Shown one piece after another: positions 45,868-58,612 of a DNA stretch of 64,000 nt (the stretch's first letter is position 1; every line of letters begins with the position of its first letter). The notes under the pieces were generated by a model, which saw only the letters and a list, made by a program, of their open reading frames with translations, made no database searches and was not told the DNA's origin. Source of the stretch: Epiperipatus broadwayi (lineage: Eukaryota > Onychophora > Udeonychophora > Euonychophora > Peripatidae). Location: assembly GCA_028023455.1 (NCBI GenBank), contig JAQFVV010000257.1:870001-934000 (forward strand), written 5' to 3'. A program made the translations under genes and the position numbers.

Positions 45868-48298
45868 TAACGGGATGGGGGTAATGAAAATGGAAGGAAA
45901 GGGTTTGAACTGTGTGATGGAACATCATCATCAACCCCAAGTAAATTAAATACAAAATATCAATAATTTATTAATAATATTTATAAGATATATTTAAGGG
46001 GAGCATGAGATCAAGAGATCTCTGTGAGATCATTGAGAGATCAGCCAATCACTAAAGGCAACTAAAGCATAATTGTCCACCAGCATTATCAAAAAGTAAT
46101 TATAAGTAATACTAATACTCAAAATAAACCATTCATCATCATGAATGATCAATCAATCAAACTACATCAGAATATAATCAGTACAATAAATCAACAGTCA
46201 ATCTTGTGACTGGATGTAATCAATAAAAAATACAAATCAACAGTTAACCTTGTGACTGGATCAGAAATGGGTCTTCTGTGGACCAGACTAACTATTGAGC
46301 CTTTGCCACCTTGTGCAATTATTTAAACATAACTTGGATGCACCAACTTATTGCCCATCCATTAAAATACACAATAATCAGAAATCGAAACAATAATGCT
46401 GGGACATTAAAACATGCTGATCATCATCAATGCTCAGGCTATTTGTACTGGCCAACTATAAAGTTAATTTCTAATAAGGATAAACTAAATAAAAGATAGT
46501 GCATAGGCTTTAAAGAATATAATCTTATGTGCCAACCTGGATGATGATTGATCATCTCTGGATGCCCCAATGCACTAAATACACATTCCCAATCATATAT
46601 TCATCCCGTGCTCGAATCTAGTTCAGAGAACACAAGCTCTATTACTGTTTGTGACCAAGAGATGATGGAAACAATTTTAACAATTAAATATAAGTTTATT
46701 AATAACAGAAAAATAAATGTTATTTAAAGTCTTATAGGATAAGGCTCTGATTTTGAAAAGTATACAAAATTATATATACAACTAAAGTTATTACATTGTT
46801 TTACAATATTCACCATTCAAAATTTCAAATTATTACAATGATTTAAATATATATGTGCACAGACTTGCGATTTATTCAATAACAAAAAATGATTAAAATT
46901 TACATACATGTGTGTGCATATGTGCACACGCTGACATTTACATCATATTTTAACTTAACAGCAATAATATTATATTTTCATAATTAATTTCTTTGGAAAT
47001 ATGCATAAATTTCATACCTATACATATGTATAAACAAAATATAGATATAATTTAAAATTATTTTCAGTTTATAAGTTCTCTTTTTTCTCCTTAAAAAATA
47101 TAGTCAATTTTTGACAAGTACTTGTTGATTAATTATCAATGTTTTTAAATTAAATTATTGAATCATCCATTCTTTACGTTTTTTTTTTAATATAAATTTT
47201 TCAAAATAATGTCCAAGAGGATCATTGTTCAAAAACATTTCTTTTGCCTTTAAAACCAGATGGTCAATGAATTATTCTTGATTCTTAATTATAATTCAAG
47301 CAAAATTACTTTATATTCTTTTTAAATATAGATTTGTAACCGACTTAAAATAATACTGTTCTCTATATGTCTATTTTTATATGAATTATTTCAAAGTAAC
47401 TCACCAGCTATATATACATTTATGTGTGCTTCTCTGCATATATCTAATGCAGATTACTGTAATTAATTCTTCAGCAAGCTGGAAGATTTTTCTTGGTGAG
47501 TTTGGTTTTAGTGATTGTCATCATCAGGTAAAAGAACATAATTCAGGTATGGTTGGCTTTCTCCCTTCTGCAGTTGGTTGTACTTAGACTTAGATTGATA
47601 AGCTTGAGGCCAGCATACTGTTTTCTAGAACACTTTTAAGGCTATGAATTACAAAGAATCTTGACCCTTTCCTCCATGTGAATTCAAACTCCACCAGTGA
47701 ACTATAGAGCAGCCACTTCCTTGCATTCTTACATCCTCATGGCAGTTCTCTTGATAATTATTTTAGCCATCTTTGCAGCTAGCTTTACTGTGACCATTTC
47801 TGCAACTCTTCACCAAATATTTTAGCTAACTTTACAGCTAGCTCTTCTGCTAACTCTTACAAAACTGCAAGCCAAACTAACTGATATTTTTTATCAGTCT
47901 TTTTATAAATTCATCGGAGGTAATAACAACACCTTGATTGAAAACAGAATTTTATTTTTATCTCTCTAATCCCTTGGAATCTATATACATGTTTTTACTT
48001 AGGGGATTTCTAATAGATAAAAAAATTGTTTAATTAATTAAAAAATTTCAAAAATAAGTGTGGTGTTTTTACATTTCAAAATTAGAATTACAAATAATAT
48101 TTATCAGACCTTTTAAAAATATTTAATTTTATAATACAATATTATTTTAAACCCGGAGTTATTTATCCCTTTACTTATTATTTATCCCTTTACTTATTAT
48201 TATTTTATTTTAGGAAATATAGAAAAATATCTGCAAAAATTTATTCTGTGTTTCTATTTTTTCTTTATTTTACACACATGCACACACACACACATATA
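45868..48298 (+). other. unassigned higher-complexity block, LTR-like start
   Basis: It starts TGTAACGGGATGGGGGTAAT after an AT-rich border and is GC-richer to about 46,680. A second GC-richer part lies at 47,420-47,930, with a short internal duplication (TTTGCAGCTAGCTTTACTGT / TTTACAGCTAGCTCTTCTGC). I found no RT, integrase or gag-like frame. It could be a solo LTR plus unrelated DNA; the right edge is not defined. Confidence 0.3.
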
Positions 48299-48310
48299 TA
48301 TATATATGCA

Positions 48311-49698
48311 CATACCCTATATTAGTGTGTGTTATGTAATGCAACTGGTTACAATATATTATATAATTGTTTATAGAGTTCATATATATATCATAAAATT
48401 TGTTATTGATTTAAAACTGCTAATTAAGAAGCTATGCAGAGAGCCTTAAATCAGATTCTCATTATTGCCTTTATCATGTGACTTAATAATCTCTCTTATG
48501 AACTGACCAGTGATAGTAGCACTGAAAGAAGATAAGATTTTGGCATAATTAATTTATGAAATATTAATTTAGCATTGCAAATGTGTTGCTAGTTAGCATA
48601 AATATGCATCTCTCCTTGTTATACCTATAATGACCTACATCAGGATCATTTTCATGTCAAGTCATGCCTCAAAAGTTTAGGCAACTGTGGCTTTTATTTG
48701 TATTTGAAGGAACCAAAGCATACCAAAGGACTCGTAAGCCACTTTTCTGCTCACTTGAATAAAAAAGCCTCTTTGTATTATAGCAAGTAGCCCGGTTTGG
48801 GGAACCGTTTACTAGGTAATAAACCTCAATTAAGAACACATTCAAGGCACACTTATTCTGATACTATAGTTTATAATGCACTAGAATCTGACATTCTTCT
48901 GCCACATCTCAGTTCAGCTTCCCTAGCAAGTAACTTCGGCTTTGATCTGATTCGGAATCTGAGTTAATGCATTTATCTGTGTAGCAATTATATATATCAT
49001 GCAAATATCTTTATAGTTGAGTTTAAACTTAGTAAAAATAATAATATAATCTCTATCAGTTATCAATAAATTGATCACTCTAACTATTACTTATTTCCAC
49101 TATATAGAACATAGTGTGAGTTACGAAGATGGTATGGGATATTAAAGTCATAGACCAATTAACCATTTTGTAACCACAAAAGCCACTCACCTGCATGTGA
49201 GCACTATATAATTTGCTTTACTATATTATTTGTAACCCTGAGTATTCTCTTACCTGCATGTGAGCACTATAATTTGCTTTATTAAATCATTTGTAACCCT
49301 GAACATTCACTCACCTGCGTGTGAGCTCTATATAAATTGCTGTATTATATTTTACATAACCCTGAGTATTCACTCATCTACTTGTGAGCCAACTATACCC
49401 AATTTAATTTGCTTTATAATTTATTGTTACATTAAATTTATGAAATATAAATTTATCTCAGTCTCCATTCTTGCTCATTACCTTATGAATCACTAATTAA
49501 GTTATATAGCATGTGTTGGGGTGTGTGTGTCTCATGTAACCTCAGGCATGTCATTCACTATGGGTTGACTTGGAAGCATGAGTAAGAGCGTGGAGGTATG
49601 ATTGGATGTAGGATATTACCATTCCGACTTGGTTGGCCTTTGGTTCTCTGGCTCGGACTTTCGGTCTGTTGAGCAAATGTACAAACCTGACCATTACA
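48311..49698 (+). mobile_element. ~1.4-kb insertion ending CATTACA, 11-bp flanking repeat
   Basis: ATATATATGCA flanks it at 48,300-48,310 and 49,699-49,709. The right end, CTGTTGAGCAAATGTACAAA then CCTGACCATTACA, is related to 31,620-31,657 and 23,890-23,927. Inside are an AATAAA-bearing GC-richer patch (48,650-48,830) and a 62-bp tandem repeat. There is no protein. Part of the flanking match is simple AT, so the duplication is suggestive only. Confidence 0.5.
49167..49415 (+). repeat. ~62-bp tandem repeat, 4 units, each with a hairpin
   Basis: CTCACCTGCATGTGAGC and its variants recur at 49,186, 49,250, 49,310 and 49,373. Each carries the small inverted repeat CTCAC/GTGAG and is followed by an AATTTGCTTTA...TAACCCTGA segment. 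Confidence 0.85.
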
Positions 49699-49709
49699 AT
49701 ATATATGCA

Positions 49710-51180
49710 TTTATATAGTTTTAAAATTATTATTTTTTTTTAATATATTTTTTATTTTATATCATTTAATTTTACATTTATATGTATAATGTTAATTATA
49801 TTGTTGAAGATAAAATAATGTTGAATAGGTGGAGTAGGTATGATTAATAGATCATATGATATATAGAACTTTATATCTTGAAAAGGTCTCAATATGAGAT
49901 GAAAGCCAGGTTGATAATTAAATAATTGTAAATATAATTTGTTTGTTTTAATTTTATTTAGATTGATTATTATATTAGATGGTACTTATTTATAAAATTA
50001 CCAAAGGATTTAAAGTCTGCATAAATATATATAGATTAACAAGCAACATTCAGTTTTTGATGTTTATAATAAAAAGAGGTATTTTAAGTTTAAACAATCC
50101 ATATATGGAAGAAATTTAAAAAAAATTATATTTGGATGAAAAGTGTTTTGAAGATTATGATAATAATTCATTTCAATAATTATTATGTGTATATCAACAT
50201 TTAAACATTTTATCAGAAATATTAATAAGTAAAAATATAAAATACACATTATATATAAAGAATATATGATATATTATTATAAATTCTTTCTATAACAATT
50301 TAATTCTTTTTTTGATATTAACAGTAAAATAATTATAAAATGTATTAAATATAATTAAATTTCTAATTCTACACTTTTAATAATTTATTAATTGTAGATT
50401 TCATTAAAGATGATTTTCTACCTTTTTAAATATGAATTGTATATGTTTCTTTTAATAAATGAAAAGATACTTCTGAACTTTATATTAAGAGGAAATAATT
50501 TTTAATATCTAATTTGCCATCACTTATCTTTTTTTATTAACATTATCATATCTTTAAATATTCTTATAACATTTAATAGTATCTTAACATTTAAACTTTT
50601 TTATTAGTTTTATAAATATTTTCTGAATATTATATCTTCTAGTTCAATATTAATTAAAGCAAGGTCCCATATAACAGAATCACTCTTGAATATTGGAATA
50701 ACAATAGAATAAAATGACTAACATATATTTTATCAATACTTAATATGCACATTCAAAAATAAATTGACAAAATATAATTTTTAAATCAGAACCATCTTTC
50801 TACATGTAAAAAGTTTTTTTCATTATTATACTAATATATAGATCTACCCATTGTATTAGCATGAAAACAATATTTCTTAAATTACTTCCATTTTATCATA
50901 TTATTAGATTTACATTAGTTCATAAGGTATTTCAATATTACTTTGCCATTGCGTATGTTTGTATCTTATTTTTTTTAATGCTGACCAATATCATTTCATA
51001 AAAATATTAAACAGCAATGTGAACAATACACCCCCCAGAGATGCTTATCATGTTATTGAAAAAACTAGAAGTGGTTTTGTTTTTACAAAAAGAAACTTCA
51101 TTTATTAAATAATTACCAAATCATACAATTAAGGAAGAATTACTGAAATACAGGCTTATTATATACCCGTGTCTATATAT
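49710..51180. other. A+T-rich DNA, no gene recognised
   Basis: Low-complexity sequence with no termini or protein fragments recognised. Confidence 0.55.
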
Positions 51181-51922
51181 GTAATATGCAGGGTATATGA
51201 GCACAGACTTTCATATGACTGACCACTCTCCACTCTATCTCATAATACTGATACACTTGAACACATATATGTCGAAAAGATAAATAATCACCAATATACA
51301 TATTTCATGCTAAACCAGCAATCATCAATTGGTCCAGATTACCATTTTTACACATATATGCTATAAGTCCTCATATATATATATATATATATATTAAGAT
51401 AGCCAATCTTCATACTTTAATAGACAGGCTTCAATCTATTCCACACTCCAACTCTTCAACCGTCCATCCAATAAACCTGTGTTTCAGGTATTACATAGTG
51501 GAGATGTCTGCCCATCCCCTGTATATGTATTAAATGGATTATGTCCTGTATATGATGGGTCAGATTCACTTTAGGTCTACATGAGTGTGACAATAATCTC
51601 AGCCTCAGGGTGGCCTTTGAGTGTTCCATCATCAGATTTTTAATTGGATGGACGGTTGAAGAGTTAGAGTGTGGAGTAGATTGAAGCCTGTCCATTAAAG
51701 TATGAAGATTGGATATCTTAATATATATCTGAGCACTTATAACATATATGTGTAAAGATGGTAATCTGGACCAACTGATGATTGCTGGTTTAGCATGAAA
51801 TATGTTAATTGGTAATTATTTGTCTTTTCAACATATATGAGTTCAAGTGTATCAGTACTATGAGATAGAATGGAGAGTGGTGGGTCATGTGAAAGTCTGT
51901 GATCATATACCCTGTACATTAC
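51181..51922. mobile_element. family-B element, near-complete palindrome
   Basis: The left arm 51,181-51,472 and right arm 51,643-51,922 are reverse complements along their whole length. They begin GTAATATGCAGGGTATATGA and end TCATATACCCTGTACATTAC, joined by a unique centre of about 170 bp. A short (AT)n sits in the left arm at 51,374-51,394 where the right arm has ATATATATC. The two antisense frames at 51,456-51,973 arise from the repeat and are not protein-like. This is a MITE or foldback element; the central segment (CAAAGGCCACCCTGAGG) is shared in diverged form with 7,085-7,130. Confidence 0.85.
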
Positions 51923-54035
51923 ATTCCGACATTTTAAGTTTATAAAAAAGTTTATTACATGATACACTATCAAATGCTTGCATCATTGCAAAATAGTTAA
52001 CATCAATCTCTGTTTATATATGATCAAATATAATCATTAAATTAATATCAAAAGACTTATTTTGTAAAAAAAACTTGTTGAAAATTAAGCAATTCTTTAT
52101 CCATATCAGAAGTGATATTGTTATACATATGTCTTGAAAAATTCCAGCAAAAGGTAACAGTATACAAATAGATCTGTAGTTCTTAGAATCAAAGATGTTC
52201 CTTTTTTGTATATGGGTACAATCTTTGATATGAGGATAGTTTATTATACATATAAATATATATCTTATTTTGACTTTGATTTTTTAAAACTAAAATTAAA
52301 AATTAAATCTTGTTTTAATTTATAAATTTATTGTTACTATGAGAAAAAATAACTCGTATACAATCATATGATAAAATTTTAAATGCTTTAAAGATATTCT
52401 CTAAAATTATTTCAAGTTTTTAAAAGTTTATTAGAGTTCAAAGTACACAATTTTTATTATTTTAATGTAAAAAAATGTTTTCGATGGTTATTCTTTCAAA
52501 TTATTTGTGGAATAATGATTATTTTTAGTTTTTGTTACTAAAATAATAAATGCTATCAAATCATAAATGCCATTTTTTGTAAATGGCCCATCAGTTGTCT
52601 AATTTTTCTGGTTATTCAAAAGCATATTTCTTACTGTGATGAGTTCCATTTATGTTATTCACAATAATAATCTGTTTTAACCTTTCTCCAAAGGTCTATT
52701 ACAAATATTATACTCCTTTTGAAAGTATTAAATTTTCTCATTTAAATTTGGAAAAGATTTTATTTTTATCTTTTAAAAATTAATTGTACATGATTTTAAT
52801 AATTTATATTATTTATTTGTTTTGATTTAGTTCTTATCCTTGATATACATACGGTTTGCATATATATATATCTGATTACATTTATGTTGTTTGTACTATT
52901 GTTTTTAGTTCTTTGTTTCTTACAGGAAAGAAAAGAATAAAAGAAGGCAAATGAAATTGATGATTTTTAATTCTAAAAAATAAATAAAATAAAACACTGA
53001 ACGTAATATTTTTATTGGATTTTACTTTATTGTTGTCTATTTGCTGCCGAAATCTACAAAGAGGGATAAAAAAAAAAAAGTATTGATTACTCAGATCTGT
53101 TACTTGTTTTTTTACTATATACTTTTTGAAATGGATTTTAAGAATTTGATATTTTTTTGAAACATTCGCACAGATTTTTCTTTTCAATAGTGACCAGTTC
53201 TGCTTGCCTTAGAATTGGCATTTGAAGAAAGTAATTTAGACAACTTCTTTATATCATACATACAAAAAAACAAGAAATATTTCTATCTTAACAGATGTTT
53301 TCCTCTGCAGTACATTTCACTAAGCATAGATTTTTATTTTTTTTTAGTTAATTAAAAAATATAATTACTATACTAATTTATAATTTTCTATGTCCCATTT
53401 ATATATGAACGTGCGTGTGTGTGTGAAGTGTATGACATCAAATACTGGGTTTTTAATAACATTCGTCATATATATAGATATACACACGCAATTTAAATAG
53501 TGTAATAATATGTAAGAGATCATAATTATAGACACAATGAGTTATTAGAAAAGATCTATAATTTCTCAGATATATGTAAAATCATGAGGAAGAATAAAAA
53601 AGATTGTACAGATTTCCTTATATATCTCTTACATCTCACTATAGTAGTTCAGATTCTCTCATGTCTTTCTAAATATAACTTTATAATTGGTTGTGCCTAT
53701 CATATTTATATGCCTTGTCACACCAGCTAAATTAAATGATATAATACCAAAAGAACCTGATAGAAATCATATCTATTGATCAGAAATAGAAAATGTCTAC
53801 CATTTTTGTTTCTTTTATGATGTGGTGCTGGTATTGATTATTTACATCTAATGTTGGTTGCTTTGAAACCACTTGTCTAAATCTTTTTTTTTTTTTTTAG
53901 TTCTGTTTATGATGATATCAATATAAATATATGTTAATAAATTATTTGTTATCAAAATTGCTTTCAATTAAATATTTAATTGAATAAAAGACAAATGTCA
54001 ATATACATAAGTATAAAAAAAAAAAAAAATCAAGT
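51923..54035. other. A+T-rich DNA, no gene recognised
   Basis: No transposon termini recognised. The 101-codon antisense frame at 52,882-53,187 is Lys/Phe/Asn-rich and has no motif that I know. Confidence 0.55.
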
Positions 54036-54039
54036 CTGG

Positions 54040-55255
54040 GGTTGGGGATATTCTGCAAAGCTTGTTAAGAGCTTATTTTGCAAGCTCTATATATAACATA
54101 AGTATATATAAGAAAATATTATAAAACATAATGCTAGCTGAAAATTAAATAGAAAATGTGCAAATCACCTTTTCAAATGTGAAAATATTTCAGAAAACCT
54201 CTGTGTGAATAAATATAGTCTGAAACTCAAACAAATAAACTCAAAAGGGTATTTTCTTGAGTGTTATGCCACAAATGATGTTTTACATTGAACAAAGGAC
54301 ATAAATTAAATTAGCAACATTCTTAAATTGCTAGTAAACAAAATAGAAATGTTTAAAAATGACTAATATTATAGTCTTTCTTTGTATACATAAGTTGTTT
54401 GTTTACTAGCTATTGAAGATCATTGCTAATTTAATTTATGCCCTTTATTTAAATAAGGTGGAATTTCAATATAATATAACATCATTTGCAGCATAAGACT
54501 CAAGAGGATATTATTCTGAGTTTTGCTGTTTGAGATTCAGACTTTATATTTATTCACAGAGGGCATTGCTAAAATATGTTAAGGTTTGGAAAGGTGATTT
54601 TAATATTTTCTGTTTAATTTTCAACTGGAGTTATACTTTATAATATTTTTTTATATTTACATCATGAGATAGCAAAGTTTAAATATGGGTAATGGTATAT
54701 TGTTTCTTTCTATACGTAAGTTAAACATATTCATTTACTAGCAATTTAAGATTATTCTTCTTTGTTTGAATATGTCTGAATTTTAATATATAACGTCATT
54801 TACAAAATAAGGCTCAAGAGGTTATCCTTTTGAGTTTAATTTTTGAGATTCAGACTTTATATTTATTCACAGAGAGCATTGCAGAAATGTCTTAACATTT
54901 GAAAGATTGATTTGAATATTTTCTATTTAATTTTTAGCTAATTTTATGCTGTATAATATTTTTTTATTTTTATGTTTGGAGATAGCAAAGTTTAAAAATG
55001 ACTAATGTTGTAGTCTTTCTTTATATACATGAGTAAAACATAGTTGTTTATTAGAAGTTTAAGATTGTTGCTAATTTAATTTATGCTCTTTGCTTGAATA
55101 AATCTGAATTTTAATATATAACATCGTTTGCAGCATAAGACTCAAGGGGGTATCAATCTGAGTTTGACTATTTGGGTTTCAGATTTTATATATATTTATA
55201 TAGGGAATTGCTGACATAGCTTAATATTTGGAAGTGTGATTTGAATATATGTATA
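54040..55255. repeat. ~313-326 bp repeat: one inverted, then three direct units
   Basis: GCAAAGTTTAAA-type landmarks at 54,351, 54,677 and 54,990 set the period. Each direct unit runs through GTAGTCTTTCTTT, TTTAAGATT(G/A)TTGC, CAGCATAAGACTCAAG, GAGATTCAGACTTTATATTT and GGCATTGC. From about 54,080 to 54,345 the same landmarks are reversed (CAAATGATG, CTCAAACAAATAAAC, GTCTGAAACTC). Moderate divergence. No coding. Confidence 0.8.
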
Positions 55256-55369
55256 TATACACACTGATACCTATAATATAAATAAATATATTAACAGTTT
55301 TAGAATATAAGTAGTATATTGTTTCTTTACTCCTAAAATACTTTCTTCATACTTCACTTAGTATATTAC

Positions 55370-55740
55370 AAGTAACAAGAAGAGATGAAATACAAAATAG
55401 ATGAAACAACAAACAGATATTACTGCCATGATTGAAAAGTATTAAGGAACTGAAATGGAATTACACTGGACATATTGATAGAAATGGTAATAATATATGA
55501 ACAATTGAAGTTTTAAATAGAATATTTAGAGATTGTAAAAACAGGAAAAATTCTCGATACAGTAGTTGACTGTTTAATAACAGTTATGAACAAGCATAAA
55601 AAATGGTAATCATGTGATGCTTAGAGATTGTAAAACCCTAGGAAAACACAATATATGATATCTACAGATGTTATGAATTGGAAAAATTGTATTAAAATCA
55701 GATATCTTAATCCTGTGCCATGATTGATAATGGTTGTCTC
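55370..55740 (+). pseudogene. decayed LINE RT C-terminal fragment
   Basis: VTRRDEIQNR, then IKELKWNYTGHIDRNGNN and IWTIEVLNRIFRDCKNRKNS, then YMIYRCYELEKL and CAMIDNGC, in order. They match the LINE tail '…IxxLKWxWxGHIxR…W…VLxWxPR…RW.DD…'. The parallel copy at 38,860-39,565 covers the same region. Several frames are used. Confidence 0.65.
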
Positions 55741-55969
55741 ATTAGAGTCATTATATGTTATTACTTATAACTAATTTTTTGAATAATTTTTCATTGCCTC
55801 TACAGTTTTTTTTTTGCACGTGCAACAATCAAACTAAAATATAAGTAGTAGGTGAGAAGGTATCACTGATAAAGGAGTGTAAAGGACTGTTAATTAATAT
55901 AGGATACCTAACATTCATATTTATTTATTTATTTCCAAATGCTAGGCTATATAAATAATTTGCATATAG

Positions 55970-56095
55970 TTTGCATATCATCTATTCAGCACCATTTATT
56001 ACTATGGCTATGAATATGAGGCAGCATGCCTCGAAAGTGCTAATCCATTAACTTGTATAGACTTATAAGAATTATTATAGCTTCTTTTTCCAGTG
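55970..56095 (+). mobile_element. PLE-type terminal fragment
   Basis: TTTGCATATCATC, then a hammerhead-like motif at 56,004-56,048, then a tail through ATTATTATAGCTTC parallels 27,085-27,210. No endonuclease coding sequence precedes it. Confidence 0.5.
56004..56048 (+). ncRNA. hammerhead-like RNA motif, copy 3
   Basis: ATGGCT, ATGAATAT, GAGGC-AGCAT-GCCTC, GAAA, GTGCT, A, ATCCAT. Stem I is ATGG/CCAT plus T-A across one mismatch. Stem II is 5 bp. Stem III is AG/CT around TG. The stem sequences differ from copies 1 and 2 but keep pairing. The core again reads AUGAAUAU in place of CUGANGA. Confidence 0.5.
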
Positions 56096-56239
56096 CCTCA
56101 CATGCTTCTAATTTTATTAGATAATGACCATAAATGAAAAAAAAAAAACATTTTAATAAAATGTTTTTTTTGCTGCTTTTTTCCTTTTTACAGATGAATT
56201 GCCTAATAAATATTGTCTTAATAATGATTTAGTATGTTA

Positions 56240-56640
56240 ATTGGAAGAAAGAAGAGTAGTTTATTTATCAATTTTTTTTAATGATGTGGCATATTTTGAA
56301 AATATTAACCATGAACTTAGTTAAATGTTAAGTAAATTAGATGCCATTTTTATTAAGTTTCTATGAGAATAAATGCAGCTGCAACCATACAGAAAGAATG
56401 TTAAAAAATTATATAGTTAGATGCTGGGAAGATCTTGTGATATTTTAGCCTTGAAATTATAGATTGATTTTGATCTTGAAATATTTAACTCTTAAATTCC
56501 TCATTGCTACTGCATTACAAAAAGAATATAATGATTGAGCATGATCCAGAAACTTTACATTTTTAAATTCATTGTTCTAGTATAGTGATAAACTATACAT
56601 GGTTGAAAAGTTAATAAAAGATTAAGAATGCTATTGGTGC
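56240..56640 (+). pseudogene. very decayed LINE RT palm fragment (tentative)
   Basis: FINFFNDVAYFENINHELS (56,262-56,320) resembles the LINE palm 'FIDFxKAFDxVxHxxL'. ENKCSCNHTERMLKNYIVRC follows where '(Y)xxxxAxVRxxxxxSxxxxxxxGV(R)Q' is expected. Stops are frequent. The identification rests on order and on one block. Confidence 0.4.
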
Positions 56641-57814
56641 AATAAGATATACAGTAAATTAGTTCTTTTAAATATGAAAAGTGATAAAAAAAATTAGATT
56701 TGCAATGGTTAAGCAGAATTTTAATGAAGATAAGTGGTTGTTTAAAAAGTGCTGTTTTATAAGGAATAGAAACTTAAATAATTAAATAATGAAAATAAAA
56801 TATATTAGAAATTCAGAAGTAGACTTGATGAAGAAAGAAAAAAAATAATTTGAAGAACAGAATTGAACATAAACATGTATGTAATGTATAAAAAAAACAT
56901 TATTTGATGAATAAATCAGGAATAGAAAGTAGAATAACTGCTTATTTAAAGGAAATGCAATTATGAAGGATGTGTTGAAAAACAAGTATGAAAATGAAAA
57001 ATAAGGGCAAGAATTTGGTAGATTAATTTAAGAAAGGAGGTAATAAACAAACCAGATGATAATAGTTATTAGAAAAATTAGTCAATAGTAATGAGTGAGA
57101 TCTATTTTTGTTAGATAATTGAAGATGGTCAAAGTTATTTCAATGTAATTAAAAAAAATCAGTATTATATTCAATGAATTTCTCCATTTCAGAAATAATT
57201 GCTTTGAATTGGTAGATTAGTTTAAATAGCAACAATCAGAACACAGTATGGCTGGTCCCATTATTATGCTATCTACATCTGATTTTTCCAGTAAATTATT
57301 AAAATTTGGAAAATTCTATTTACTTTACACATGAAAACAAGACATTTATTTTTTATATAGTGCAATGTATTTTTTTTTTATAATCTATAATATTAATAAG
57401 CCAATAAGCTAATACACATGCACTTTGCAGATGTCACTATATAAAAACAGAAAATATTCCATTTGTTTTTGGTAAACTTTGACTAATATTTAAACATAAT
57501 GATATACTATGAGCTTGAGATATAAATAATGATAAATGTATATGTATAATTCAAGGATACTTGGGTAGTAAACCTGCAACACAAAGCAGGTATTAGATTT
57601 TTATGTGCCTGTTCACATTCATATCAATTTGCCACTTGTGATAACACCAAAATAACGTGTACACGGATCTTTCTTCAGCAAAAAAAATAAAAAAATGTGT
57701 ACATTGATCAAGTCATTGGAAGGTTGGTATGAATGTCAACAGCTACATGTTCCGTGTTGCAGGACTAAAAATAAGTGAATACATTATAAAATTTGTAAGT
57801 AATTTTCATAAAAA

Positions 57815-58310
57815 ATGCTAATAAACATTGTTTTTTTTTTTTATAAAGTAAAGCAAAAACTATAAAAAAAATACATATTAATTAAGACACAACCAAAGTA
57901 ATGATTTTGATTTTTAAACATCTTTTTTTAATAACAAATAATATTACACATGAAGCAAATGAACAGCAAAAACTACAAAAAAAGACAACTGCTAATAAAC
58001 TACAAAAAAAATACATATTAATTAATACACATACACCAAAGTAATGATTTTGATTTTTAAATGTCTTTATATATATATATATATATATAAAGAATATTAC
58101 ACACACGCCAAACGAAAAATAAATGATTTAGACTTTTAAACGGTTTTTTTTTAAATAAAGAAAGTAAAGCAAACGTCTTTTTTTTTTTTTATAAAGAAAT
58201 TACAGAAAAAAACTACAAAAAAACATATTAATTAAACACATACTCCAAACAAACAATAAATGATTTTGATTTATTGAATACATTATAAAATTTGTAAGTA
58301 ATTTGTATAA
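57815..58310 (+). repeat. tandem repeats inside the Merlin element
   Basis: The phrase CTACAAAAAAAATACATATT, then AATTAA and (CACA), then AGTAATGATTTTGATTTTTA recurs at about 57,870, 57,998 and 58,212. TGAATACATTATAAAATTTG occurs at 57,776 and 58,276. Another partial unit with TGCTAATAAAC occurs on the far side of the transposase at 59,537-59,600. Confidence 0.8.
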
Positions 58311-58612
58311 AATACATTAAGTATATTACCAACAAGATGTAGATCTGCAGTAAAAATTGTAAATTTTCACTCCAAAAATGAAACCACCTGATTGCTAAGG
58401 ATGCTGGGTTTTTCGTAAAGAAATTAAAGCAAAAACTACAAAAAAAAAAAGACAACCTCAGTAAGTGACTTTAAGCGATCACAATTTTTCGCTTTCTATT
58501 TTTAAAAAAAATGAACTATATTTTATTTGTGCTATGTAATTGTAAAGTACTGTATATCTAACTATAAATGTATTTTTTACATGAAGGTTAATAAAAAAAT
58601 TAAAAAAAAAAC

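Noticed and set aside
45868-46798. Complete LTR (TGTAAC...TTACA)
   Set aside because: The ends fit the TG...CA rule, but flanking 5-bp duplications do not match and no second LTR or coding region is seen.
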